Part shown: piece by piece, positions 21,703 through 30,782 of the stretch | Layout: each line of letters begins with the position of its first letter | Position numbering within the stretch: the stretch's first letter is position 1 | From: Aspidiotus rigidus | Lineage: Eukaryota; Arthropoda; Insecta; Hemiptera; Diaspididae | DNA length: 64,000 nt | NCBI GenBank assembly: GCA_035079385.1 | Contig: JAVHKY010000029.1 | Coordinates: 6,510,001 to 6,574,000, forward strand | Direction: 5' to 3' | Program-made: the position numbers and the translations under genes | The notes under the pieces: model-generated | The model's input: the letters and a program-made list of their open reading frames with translations, nothing else | Databases searched by the model: none | What the model was told of the DNA's origin: nothing

Positions 21703-22838
21703 AAACTATAAGCTTAAGTATGTCAAATCTATAATTTTCTTCAAATGTATAAACAAATATGTTATGAATTCGAAGGAAAATAAAAGATTTGCGAATAAAA
21801 ATATTTTATTCCCTATCAAATTTCACAAGGTTCGTATTTTCTACCGACAGCAAGTCTTATTACAACGAACGCGATACATACAAAAAAACGGAGAAGTTAT
21901 ATGAAAAAGTAAAAGAGTGAAAAAATGAAGAAGTGGAAAAATGAACGAAAAGTTGAGAGCGAGTTAGCGTAAGAATGACGAGAAAACATACGCGAGATGC
22001 GGAGTGATGATGCTTCGGAACTGCTCTGATTAGACAGGCATTAGGCTACTGTTTATATTGGAATTGAGTGAAAGGTAGGTGTGGTTGCTCGTTTAGGCGA
22101 GTTGGAAAAAGGTTAGAATGACGCGAGAGAGGAACGAGCTCGCGGTCACGTAAACAAGAGGAATTTTTGGAAATTAGACGTAATAAGTGGATGAACTGAA
22201 TAGATAAAGATCAGAGAATAATCGAAACTAAATTAGGCCTATTAGCATAGTGTAAACGAAGGTTGACGTAAACGTGAAAACGAGATTAAAATAGTACATC
22301 TTATGAGTGAAGATGGTGACAGCGGATAGTTGAATAATCTGAATAAACGTACGATTACGCGAGGGATTAATGTAATAATAGGTGAGCGGGTCTAGTTAAT
22401 AGTTAGAAACAGAATAGAACGAGGAGAACGAGCAGACGGAATAATTAAGAGGTTAGTGGAATCGAGGTTGAATAACTAGTAAGAAGAAATCGACGAAAAG
22501 GTTGGTGGGCTAAGGGCGTCGTTAAGTAATAAAGACATTAAGTAATAAAATAGGAAAAGAAAAGAGCGTTGATGGCGCGGGCATAACACCTCCCGCCGAA
22601 GAAGGATTTTCGGGGTTATTAAAAAATACACGGAAAAGCGAATAGGGAATAAGAGAATAGTAAAAAGAAGTAAGATAAATAAGAGATAAAGAAAAGAAAA
22701 ATAAAGTCCTTAATTAGAGGAACTATAAGATACCATGACCCAAAAACAGAATTAAATATAATACATAATAAAAAGACAATACATGAAATATATGCACAAA
22801 ATAATGAATGTAATATGAAAAAGAAGAAAAATTAATTG
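21703..22838. other. Purine-rich non-coding stretch
   Basis: The plus strand from about 21880 to 22720 is strikingly purine-rich (GAGAAAA-, GAAGA- type runs). No gene is recognised. It may include retroelement untranslated or LTR sequence, but I cannot define LTR ends. Confidence 0.4.
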
Positions 22839-23501
22839 TCAAGAATGAAGGTCCGTTTCTTTTAGGATAGTGGCTTCTATCCAAGCAGCGAAAAATTTGA
22901 CCTCGACCATCGGACAATGGGCTGGTCCGGGTGAACGACGAAAATCTGTTTTACCAATGTGACGGCAACAGGATGTAGAATTCGAGCGATGGATTCGGTT
23001 GGCATACATTCGCGTAAGGATGGGTAGATTTTTCCATTGTGAGTCGAGTGAAAGGTCATCAAACTTAGGGCAGCCGTACCACTCGAGGTTTACGGGATTT
23101 TTACAGCCTAGTCTTGACAAGAGGTGAAATTCCTCTATCCCACCTTTGTAAGCGATGAGACCATTTTTTCTTTCGGCTTTGTCGATATAGCGAGTGATGA
23201 TGGAATCGAAGTGTTTGCGTGGAATATCGTTCTCGTAGGTGGTGAAAGACATGCCATGACATCTTTTTGTAGTTTGACTGACGGTCATGTTGTCAATTGA
23301 ATTGAGTTCTTTCTGCGTGCAAGGAAGGGCGAAACGATAGAGATGCGAGGTTCTGCAACCTAACACATGTATAATTGCGAGTTCTTTACAGATGAAACCG
23401 TCGTTTTGAAGCATGAATCCGTCCATGTCCATGACATAACGAATTTCACGGAGATTGGGTAAAGTTGAAGGTGGACGTTGACAAGTTCTTTTGGAAGGCA
23501 T
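22839..23501 (-). CDS. E2: putative DEDDh-exonuclease-like protein downstream of env
   Basis: About 220 codons from an ATG at 23499-23501, 70 bp after the env stop and in the same direction. Pattern: D-x-DGF near residue 27, KELA, HGMSFT, IAYKGGIEE near 125, LEWYGCPKFD, then HCPMVE..FFAAW near the end. The spacing H-x4-E near the C-terminus and D-x-D near the N-terminus fit a DEDDh 3'-5' exonuclease fold with conservative acidic swaps. This is inference; no structural comparison was possible. The same gene lies after an env tail at 20721-21325, so the env-E pairing occurs twice. It could instead be a host-derived gene captured by the retroelement. The frame looks complete. Confidence 0.5.
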   Translation of the reverse strand: MPSKRTCQRPPSTLPNLREIRYVMDMDGFMLQNDGFICKELAIIHVLGCRTSHLYRFALPCTQKELNSIDNMTVSQTTKRCHGMSFTTYENDIPRKHFDSIITRYIDKAERKNGLIAYKGGIEEFHLLSRLGCKNPVNLEWYGCPKFDDLSLDSQWKNLPILTRMYANRIHRSNSTSCCRHIGKTDFRRSPGPAHCPMVEVKFFAAWIEATILKETDLHS

Positions 23502-24906
23502 AGTGTAAAGTATCATATGATTGGACAAGAGACGAGCCTTTTAGTAGATGTCCAGTGGCGAAACAGTGGAACTACGATGAATTGGTGCGGATTTCAGCGG
23601 TGATGGAGGTTGTAAGATATGACGACAGCCAGGTGGAGTTGATATTTCTCGTTCTGGTAGCGACGTGAGCGAACGGAGGATTGATGGTAGCTTGTACTAC
23701 GAGAGGTTGAACTTCGCGTCTAATGATGGGTAATTCGATGTCGTTGGATCGTACTGCTGGAGGAGAGAAATTTAGATTGAAATTATTTCCAGAGGAAGTG
23801 CATAAGTAACGGAGTTTATAGGCAAGATAGCCTAGGGTCGTGAGGATAATAACAATTTGAATAGCACTGAAGGAATAGAAAAATTTGAAGTGATTATCTT
23901 CTGACAAGGATGTTTGAATTCGTAGTCTTTCGTGCTCCCATCTATCGCTGATTTCATCTAGTGATTTGGTATCGAGTGACGTGATGTTGAACGATAGAGG
24001 TGGATGAGGTAGCGAAGGGAATTCAAAGTTTGAAAAATTTCCAATGACGTGCGTGAGCGTAAGATTGTACTTGGAGTGACCTCTGAAAATGTGCGTGGGT
24101 GTAATGACAGTGCTCGTGAATGGAACCGTGAGTAGTCCAGATTAATGGTAGAGTGATTGATTGAGTGTCATTATGAAGAACATCGATGGTGATATGTGAA
24201 GATGAAGAGAAAAGCCATTCGTTTTCCATTGAGATGTTGCCAGATAGTGTATGACGCTGGTAGATTGGTGGCATGACAAGCGGATGTGTTGAGCTTTGAA
24301 AAAACTTGAAATTCACATACTTTATTATGGCGTTGAAAATAATTAAAGGAAGTTAGGAAACGTTCGTCCCAGAGGATTTTAAAGGATTTAGGATCATCGA
24401 AAACATCATAAGTATTTTTCAACTGATTTATTATCATGTACTTGTGTACGTGACGTAAAAAGGTAGCATAAGGCGAATGCGGTATTGGTAACGTAAATAG
24501 CTGAAATAAATCATAATCTTTGTTCTCAATTATTGGCACAGTTATAATGAATATAATGGTCGAGAATTTTACATGAACTTTTAGTTCACATAAAGATAAG
24601 AAAGTTGCAAAATGTTCGTCAGTAATATTTAGAGGGAAACGTTTCGTTTCAGGTAGATGTATATCTTGAAGAATGTCATAAATTCTTTTTGGTGAGATAA
24701 GAGCCGGATTGATTCGAATAGGGGCGAAAAGAATAGTTTCTTGAATAATCGTGAGTGCGCTATGAATAAGATCATATTGTAATTGATATTTTTCAAACAT
24801 TTGTTGGCGCTGAAGCAAGAAAACACCAGTTTCCATAATCATAATAGTAAGATTTCTTTGACGAATAGTCATTTGTTCGACCTTTTCTTTTACGACATGC
24901 ACTCAC

Positions 24907-25056
24907 CTTGGGAACCTCAGTAGAGAAGTTTTGCTTGGGGTTGCGATTCTGATGTTGGAAACCGGTATTAAGTTTTGTTGGATTTGAAGGAATTATTGTA
25001 GTAGTACTTGTAGGCTCTCTGCTTTCACTTGTGGTTGTTTGCTGGTGAGCTGTGTT
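24907..25056 (-). repeat. Duplicated env exon, copy 1 (Thr/Ser-rich)
   Basis: 150 bp, phase 0-0, acceptor TTTTCAG before and donor GTGAGT after. Only one frame is open. It encodes 50 residues rich in Thr, Ser and Pro, probably an O-glycosylated mucin-like linker in the ectodomain. Confidence 0.7.
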
Positions 25057-25459
25057 CTGAAAATAAGATGATTATTTTGTAAAAGTCGGAAAAGTATTTT
25101 GTTCCTTAGATGATGACGTGATGCTTATGAATATTTTTATGATATTATTGTCCATTTTTTAATGTTGAGGCTGTTACGTTTTCTCTTAGGGAGAAATTTA
25201 ATTTTTTACAAATTTCTTATAGACTGTGAGTTTAAAACAAAAACTGAAGAGAATGACTTTTGTTCAAAATACCAGGCAGATGAAAATTATTCTTTTCAAT
25301 TTTTTACTTAAATAGGTAGTTTATGTGAAATTTCTCCTTGAGGGCCGATGTTAATTTGACTTCCAGTCTGATAAGGCTTGCAGAAGGCCTGGAGCTGATA
25401 TGAAGTCGGAGATATTGGAGTGTGAAAGCCCTATAAAATGCTTAGTGGTCTAAAGGCAG

Positions 25460-25530
25460 GAACTTGAAAGGTCTCTTTTCTACTTCTCTCTCCAGGTGTG
25501 GTTATTTGGGTTTGCGGGTGATCCTGTACT
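25460..25530 (-). repeat. Degenerate fourth copy of the Thr/Ser-rich env exon
   Basis: Retains the acceptor (TTTTCAG) and the first ~70 bp, but the frame is interrupted (TAG) and the 3' half is not recognisable. Confidence 0.5.
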
Positions 25531-25609
25531 CTGAAAATGGGATATCAGCTTCAACCTTCCTTTCATCCTTTTCATGAGACGTTTGAGCTGCTATATAGAG
25601 GATACTCAC

Positions 25610-25759
25610 CTTGGGAACCTCAGTAGAAAAGTTTTGCTTGGGGTTGCGATTCTGATGTTGGAAACCGGTATTAAGTTTTGTTGGATTTGAAGGAATTATT
25701 GTAGTAGTACTTGTAGGCTCTCTGCTTTCACTTGTGGTTGTTTGCTGGTGAGCTGTGTT
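25610..25759 (-). repeat. Duplicated env exon, copy 2 (Thr/Ser-rich)
   Basis: 150 bp, nearly identical to 24907-25056, with the same acceptor and donor. Confidence 0.7.
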
Positions 25760-25850
25760 CTGAAAATAGGATGATTATTTTGTAACAGTCGGAAAAGTGA
25801 ATCCTTCCTTTTCACAAGACCTTTCAACTGCTATAATATAGGATAATCAC

Positions 25851-26009
25851 CTTGGGAACCTCAGTAGAAAAGCTTTGCTTGGGGTTGCGATTCTGATGTT
25901 GAAAACCGGTACTAGGAATTGTTGCATTTGAAGGAATTATTGGTGTACTTGTAGGCTCTCTGCTTTCACTTCTTTCCCCTGGTGTGGTTGTTTGCTCGTG
26001 AGCTGTGTT
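25851..26009 (-). repeat. Duplicated env exon, copy 3 (Thr/Ser-rich, longer)
   Basis: 159 bp, 53 codons in the same phase. It diverges in the middle and has donor GTGATT rather than GTGAGT. Confidence 0.65.
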
Positions 26010-26371
26010 CTGAAAATAGGAGTCCTATATACTCATTTGTTTGCCTATACCAGCCTTCATCCTTTTTATACTTTTGTAGAGTTCTTCTAAAGTTTGATGC
26101 GAGGCTAACATTGTCCTTAAGGTCATCAAGGTGGTCATCTGTGTGTCAGAGAAGTTAGCATCGGCTAAGGCATCATGAGCTATGATGAGTGATTCTTTTA
26201 GTTTGTTCATATTGAAATGAATGTGACTCAGATTAAAGGTATCAAAGAGAATATAGTCATCTATAGCATTATAGCTTTTTCCAAGATGTTGAAAGAATAT
26301 TCCGCTAGTTTGAGGTATAGGTTGAATGATATCTTGAACTGAGGTTGATGAACATATGAATAAATTGAAGA

Positions 26372-26563
26372 TTAAGAAGAAAAATAGTAAGGTTTCAATA
26401 ACTTTGCGTGATATTGCTTTTGTTGACCATCTATGTCTAGGGTGACATTGGGATACTTGATTTTCGTGATTTTGTAAGGTCCTAGATGAGGCTCCATCTT
26501 CACTCGTAAACCTTTACTTTTTTTTTCTCACCACTGAAGCATAGGAGCAAGATAAAACTTCAT
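26372..26563 (-). pseudogene. pol: Errantivirus pol C-terminus (integrase GPY/F module)
   Basis: Minus-strand frame ending at TAA 26372-26374. It shows GPYKITKI followed by YHAKLLKPY, the GPY/F module that ends Ty3/gypsy and errantivirus integrases. One in-frame TGA lies near 26530. The final ~40 codons overlap the start of env in another frame, the usual errantivirus arrangement. Upstream (right) the homology stops at about 26565-26580 against Y-gene sequence, so the rest of pol is missing. Confidence 0.7.
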
Positions 26564-26935
26564 AACAGATCAAAAAGAAAAATGATTTCATTTCCCCCGA
26601 AGAAAGTTCACACGGCGCGATTAAAATATCAATTACTCCGCGTTTTACGTAAACGTCTTTAATAACTTGAAAAGTACGAAAATATATGTCGTCGATATTC
26701 GCGCATAAATTCCGAATTATGGTGCGAATTTCGAACGAATTGAGATAAATAAAAGTATCCTCCTCCTCCGTGAAACAGCCGCCTAAAAAACGATTGTCAA
26801 ATACTTTTAACGGTGAAATAATACGCTCTTGAAAAAAAACTATTATTATTTTCTTCTTTCGAAAAAAAGTTTACACCGTCGACGTACAATTCGTAAATGT
26901 CGAGAAAAACGTTCAAGGTCAAAGTATAGGGGGAA
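26500..26935 (-). pseudogene. C-terminal part of a Y-family gene, frameshifted
   Basis: Two adjacent open minus-strand frames (about 26935-26798 and 26808-26500), with strongly coding-like composition, continue the Y2 gene of unit A. The switch near 26800-26808 implies a one-base frameshift. The second frame has FDNRFLGGC, then Ile/Asn-rich helical sequence. The block is present only here, so it shows what the other Y2 copies have lost. It ends at the errantivirus junction. Confidence 0.5.
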
Positions 26936-27022
26936 TGACTGACCATATTCGCATTTGCCGAGGATCCATTCCGGGTCGAACAAATACTTGTACATGTCTT
27001 TATAATTCTTCCCTCTAATTCC

Positions 27023-27445
27023 TTAGCTTAATTTGAGTAGGTGGTTTTTCCATTTCGTGTGGCCTTTGTCTGATTGGAGCTTAAATATAAGCTCGAAATA
27101 ATCTCGCAAATCGAGCTCAACCTGCGCGGCCCACATTACAATCGATGGCTTGTACACTGCCCTTAAGGTGTTCAGCGACATATGTGGAAATAACGCGCTT
27201 AAATCGTCATCAAATAGAGTATACGTTGTATGATTGTTCACCAAATGGTAGGCTTTACACAACTTGGCCTGTAATCCCAGATGTGATGGGCATTGCTTCG
27301 GTGCACCTTCCACTCCAAATTTTCTGCGATGCTGCGGATGATTTATGATTTGATCGCAGATACACATGGCCGCGCGCAATTTATTTTTCGACGAGGATTT
27401 CAATTTCATTGAAATCATCATGTACAAAAAAGTGATGAGCGGCAT
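27023..27445 (-). pseudogene. Y2 gene, unit A
   Basis: Unrecognised protein family, called Y here. ATG 27443-27445, then a short hydrophobic start, KNKLRAAMCICDQIINHPQ, RCPSHLGL-type residues, KLCKAYHLVNNH, TLFDDDLSALFPHMSL and AQVELDLRDYFELIFKL. A TAA at 27023 replaces the Glu codon seen in unit D (41438-41956). Similarity continues beyond it for 80 bp. Most conserved residues are in the central helix-rich part. Function unknown. Same strand as X. Confidence 0.55.
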
Positions 27446-27518
27446 AATGGAACACAAATACAAGACAAAAAAATATAAAAGAACACGAAAAGACAAAAAG
27501 AAAACGAATAAGAACGAT

Positions 27519-27908
27519 CTTTTTCGAAAAATCTCTGCAATATTGCGGATGATTTATGATCTGATCGCAGATACACAACAATTCGCGTCTTTGTTTTTTC
27601 GACAACGCTTTCAATTTTATTAAAATCAACATATATAACGTGATGAGCGGCATAATGAAAACGATTGAAATTCAAAAATAAAAACAAAAAAATATAAAGG
27701 TGTGTAAGCCCAGATGCATAGGGCAACGCTTTGGAACGTCTTCCGCGCGAGGTAGATTATCCTTAACCTTCAACAGCACTATGCCCGGCTCCTTAATAGT
27801 TTGAAATACAACGAGCGCCCTGAGGAGATATCTGACATCCGGATGTATTGGAGTGTATTCATAGATGGGTGCGGGCAAAATCGCTCGGTCGATACGGTGG
27901 AAATTCAT
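27519..27908 (-). pseudogene. Fused X N-terminal and Y N-terminal fragments, unit A
   Basis: From 27908 (ATG) there are about 53 codons homologous to the X N-terminus, which run straight into an internal Y block (PKRCPMHLGL) and then stop at 27672. From 27653 (ATG) there are about 40 codons of a Y N-terminus (CICDQIIN..QYCRDF). These look like leftovers of unequal recombination between neighbouring X and Y genes. Confidence 0.55.
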
Positions 27909-28071
27909 AGCTGAAGTTGCAAATTTGAACGCGAGCACAAAAAAAAAAAAAAAAATGAAAAAATGAAAAAAACGAAAAAAAATTTAAATTCGTGGATAAA
28001 AGTAAAGGATTATGTTTAATTGTAACTACTTGTATCAAAAAAGAAAAAATTATTTGATGAAGACTTACTTT

Positions 28072-28818
28072 TTATTCTTCGTCTTCCTCGTCAACGACCA
28101 GCAAGCTCCACTCAATCCTTGGTTGGGTTTTGGATTGAACGTAGAGGTATACGGCGTCTCTCCCCTCCTCATACGGATTATTTGGAATACCTTCCTCCAC
28201 ATCTGCATCCCGTAGCTCAGTATCCCACCTTTTGATAATAAAGTCCATGACGGATTCGTGGAAAGCAGCTTTGTGCTTTGTTTTTAAATTTATCGAACGG
28301 GGAGATAAACTCAAGCACGGTAGACCTTCCATTTTCTCCCACTTTAAGGTGAAGGAAAGCCCAGATACCTCAAGCAATCGCCTCACAAATTTTTCGCTTG
28401 AGGAGGGCGTAGGGGCGCTTACTTTCGTGTAAACTGTTTCTCTACCATTACAGTAGACAAACAGTTTCACGAAATTGATCAACCTCAAATAAGGCGGCGG
28501 GGTCGGTTGAAACCCTAACACCTTAACGTAAAACCCGTGTTGGGCGATGCCGGGCGCATCGATAAACCCGAACCTCGGCAACGAGTGTTGATCGGGAGTA
28601 ATCGCCCGCACGATTTTAAATAATGGGTCCAAATATGCGGCCATTACAAAAAATTCCGCCGGCAGATTATCTCTAACCTCCGATAACACTGTGCCCGGCT
28701 CGTTTATACGTTGAAAAACGTCGAGCGCCCTAACGAGATATCTTACATCCGGATGTATCGGTACGTATTCATATACGGGAGCGGGTAGATTAGCACGATC
28801 AATACCTCCGAAATTCAT
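28072..28818 (-). CDS. X gene, unit A
   Basis: 248 codons from ATG 28816-28818 to the stop at 28072, immediately after an acceptor (AAATTTGCAG). Blocks: DRANLPAPVYEYVPIHPDVR, AAYLDPLFKIVRA, GIAQHGFYVKVLGFQPTPPP, LRLINFVKLFVYCNG, EKFVRRLLE, and an acidic C-terminus (DEEDEE). No membrane span or known catalytic motif. In unit C the same exon is spliced in frame to exon P. In unit A the exon upstream of the donor is replaced by other sequence, so this copy probably lacks its proper 5' part. Linked to a Maverick-like element through the copy beside polB. Function unknown. Confidence 0.6.
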   Translation of the reverse strand: MNFGGIDRANLPAPVYEYVPIHPDVRYLVRALDVFQRINEPGTVLSEVRDNLPAEFFVMAAYLDPLFKIVRAITPDQHSLPRFGFIDAPGIAQHGFYVKVLGFQPTPPPYLRLINFVKLFVYCNGRETVYTKVSAPTPSSSEKFVRRLLEVSGLSFTLKWEKMEGLPCLSLSPRSINLKTKHKAAFHESVMDFIIKRWDTELRDADVEEGIPNNPYEEGRDAVYLYVQSKTQPRIEWSLLVVDEEDEE

Positions 28819-29038
28819 ACTGCAAATTTGAACGCAACCACAAAACAAATTAGAAAATGAAAAAAAACACGAAAAATGATTTAGTTTTCTGTACTTACTC
28901 GAATAATAAACGATTGAAAATGAAATGAAAAAATTCGATGAACAGGAAACAATCACTTTTTCCACAAAACTGTGAATAAAATCGATAACTCAAAAATAAC
29001 TTTTTTTTTCTCTCTACGAGACGGAATTTAAGTTCACA

Positions 29039-29905
29039 GTGGGTGACTGTCGGACAACAACTAACTCGGCGGCTTTTAATTTTTTACTAGATGGGCAGTG
29101 TAACCCTCGTGAGCTTCATAAAGGTGTGATTAAGAAATTTAAAACTCGTCGGATCATTACAAACGGTATAGATCATATTTGGGCCGCAGATTTATTAGTT
29201 ATGCCAAAGAATTTCTCTGGAGAGAACTCTCAATATAAGTACTTGTTGAATGTGATTGATACGTTCTCTAAATTTGCGTGGTCTGTAGCTTTGAAAAAAA
29301 AAGATGCTAGCAGTGTGAGTGAAGCTTTTGAACAAATCTTGATAAAAAGTAAACGTAAAGGATCTCTACTCTGGACTGACTTTGGAGCTGAATTTGAAAA
29401 TAAAATTTTTCGTAGGTTATTGGAGAAATATCATATAAAAATGTATCATACATTTTCTGAGATTAAGTCTTCCATTGTTGAACGCTTCAATAGAACGTTG
29501 AATGAGAAATTAAAGCTACATTTTGAGGTAAATCAGAATCATAAGTGGCTCCAAATTTTACCACATATTCTACAGGAGTACAATGAGAAAAATATTCACC
29601 GTACTATAGGGTGTTATCCTGCTTCAGTGACGAAGAAAAACGAAAAAAAAATTTTTGAACGGATGTACCCTTTGAAAAAGTTCAAGCTAGACAAGCCAGT
29701 CTTCAAAATAAATGATCGTGTACGTATTACCCGCTATCGTCATACCTTTTCGAATAAATATTTGAGAAAATGGACGAATGAAATTTTTAAAATATGTAAA
29801 ATTCATCAAACTGACCCAATAACTTATTCGATTACAGCGTTAGATGGTGAAAAAATACTAGGTCATTTTTATAAGCAAGAATTACAAAGTACTCACCTTC
29901 ATTAA
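29039..29905 (+). CDS. Maverick-type integrase, unit A (altered N-terminus)
   Basis: Retrovirus-like DDE integrase of the Polinton/Maverick kind. The catalytic core is IWAADLLVM (first Asp), LWTDFGAEF (second Asp) and SSIVERFNRTL (Glu), followed by the HRTIGCYPASV block. A C-terminal chromo/SH3-like region follows (NDRVRITRYRHTF, LRKWTNEIF, GHFYKQEL). All three acidic residues are present. No ATG starts the frame: the first ~25 codons (GDCRTTTNSAAF) replace the N-terminus seen in unit C. A possible acceptor (GTTCACAG) lies at 29039. It is convergent with the LxCxE gene, with stops 5 bp apart. It would insert the linear viral DNA into the host genome. Confidence 0.8.
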   Translation: MGDCRTTTNSAAFNFLLDGQCNPRELHKGVIKKFKTRRIITNGIDHIWAADLLVMPKNFSGENSQYKYLLNVIDTFSKFAWSVALKKKDASSVSEAFEQILIKSKRKGSLLWTDFGAEFENKIFRRLLEKYHIKMYHTFSEIKSSIVERFNRTLNEKLKLHFEVNQNHKWLQILPHILQEYNEKNIHRTIGCYPASVTKKNEKKIFERMYPLKKFKLDKPVFKINDRVRITRYRHTFSNKYLRKWTNEIFKICKIHQTDPITYSITALDGEKILGHFYKQELQSTHLH

Positions 29906-29910
29906 ATGTC

Positions 29911-30225
29911 CTATAATAATTCACTGAGGGCTGATGTGACGAACTCCTCGAGAGCTGCCAAGTCAAACGTAAAGTCCAAATTATTAAAGTCCAAATTATT
30001 ATTATTAAAGTCCAAATTTACGTTAAAATTTTCATTATAAAGGTCCGAAACAAAGTCTTCAAAATCAAAATTTTCAATTATATTATCAAAATTTTCATAA
30101 CAGTACAAGTCTATTTCTTCCACACAAATTGAACAACTACACATGGGAGCGAACTCATTCGTACTCGATCCTTCTCTCCTCAAATTTGTTAAATCTGAAG
30201 GTATTGTTTTTTTTTTTGTTATCAA
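29911..30225 (-). CDS. Acidic protein with an LxCxE motif, unit A
   Basis: Minus-strand frame of about 104 codons without an ATG at its start. A good acceptor (ACCTTCAG, near 30193) suggests that it is a downstream exon. It has CSCSIC followed by an acidic run and IDLYCYENFD. LYCYE fits L-x-C-x-E, the motif by which small DNA tumour virus proteins bind retinoblastoma-family pocket proteins, and acidic neighbours are typical. The rest is Asn/Asp/Phe-rich and acidic, like an activation domain. Adintoviruses are known to carry such 'oncoid' genes. All three array copies keep the motif. Rb binding is inference. Confidence 0.6.
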   Translation of the reverse strand: MITKKKTIPSDLTNLRREGSSTNEFAPMCSCSICVEEIDLYCYENFDNIIENFDFEDFVSDLYNENFNVNLDFNNNNLDFNNLDFTFDLAALEEFVTSALSELL

Positions 30226-30439
30226 AGAAAGAAAAATGGTTTAGTCGAATCGTTTTATTATCGTTTAAATTCTACAACATGGACATATTCTACAAGATTG
30301 GCTAAAAAATTCGCGGACGCGAGCGTGCGAAGTTTAAAATTATCGCTACGAGTATGAACAAATGGGACGCTGGATATAGTCACCGCTAACATAAACACAA
30401 TAATTCTTAATAATAATAATCTGACGAAGAATTGGAGTG
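30226..30439. other. Spacer between LxCxE and Cys-rich frames
   Basis: AT-rich, about 210 bp. May be an intron of a multi-exon gene, since the phases would allow joining of the flanking frames. Confidence 0.3.
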
Positions 30440-30733
30440 CTAGGACTCTTTCTCTTCTTCGCCCGGTCTGACACCGGAGTACTTTAAGCGGAATATACGA
30501 AAAGTTAAATCTATATCTACAGTGGGTACTTTAAACAAAGTCAAACATTCGCAATAGAAATATTCCGAACTTTCCTCTTCGTAACAAGTGCATTCTATGC
30601 AATTTTTTTTACAAAAACAAAGACAATTATTTTTACGAATCCATTTCGGATGAATATTTACGAGTTTTTTACCGTCGAAAAAAACGAAGTATGATAGAAA
30701 AAATTGTTCTCGCGGAAGAGATCTTCGAAGTGT
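30440..30733 (-). CDS. Cys-rich frame, unit A (probable continuation of Y1)
   Basis: About 97 open minus-strand codons without ATG. A cluster of Cys residues (CLCFCKKNCIECTCY, then YCEC) suggests metal binding, and the end is acidic (PGEEEKES). A separate frame just upstream (about 30778-30690) continues Y1 after its stop, and a one-base shift would join them. It is therefore probably the C-terminal part of Y1, broken by small indels, rather than an independent gene. The same arrangement is present in units B and C. Confidence 0.45.
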   Translation of the reverse strand, partial: TLRRSLPREQFFLSYFVFFDGKKLVNIHPKWIRKNNCLCFCKKNCIECTCYEEESSEYFYCECLTLFKVPTVDIDLTFRIFRLKYSGVRPGEEEKES

Positions 30734-30782
30734 TTACACAAAACATTGTAAATTACATTCGGCACTAAATCTTTCGCGCGAA

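Larger units (their letters stand above)
23572..26500 (-). pseudogene. env: Errantivirus-like env (baculovirus F-like), spliced and frameshifted
   Basis: Membrane-fusion envelope protein of gypsy/errantivirus type, read right to left. Exon 1 (to about 26030) overlaps the pol end and has no in-frame ATG. It encodes a signal-peptide-like run (LLFFFLIFNLF) and a block ending NKLKESL. Three Thr/Ser-rich exons follow (25851-26009, 25610-25759, 24907-25056). The main exon starts at 24809 after a strong acceptor (TTCTTGCTTCAG), in phase with them, and carries the F-like core (SALTIIQETILFAP, TVPIIENKDYDLFQL). It stops at 24171, while the next frames (24316-24023 and 24145-23572) hold the stem, a membrane span (about 23880-23830) and the cytoplasmic tail. 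At least two frameshifts therefore break it, unless they are sequencing errors. Confidence 0.7.

Noticed and set aside
20700..26600. LTRs of the errantivirus-like element
   Set aside because: I looked for long direct repeats with TG...CA ends around the env-E modules and found none that I could define.
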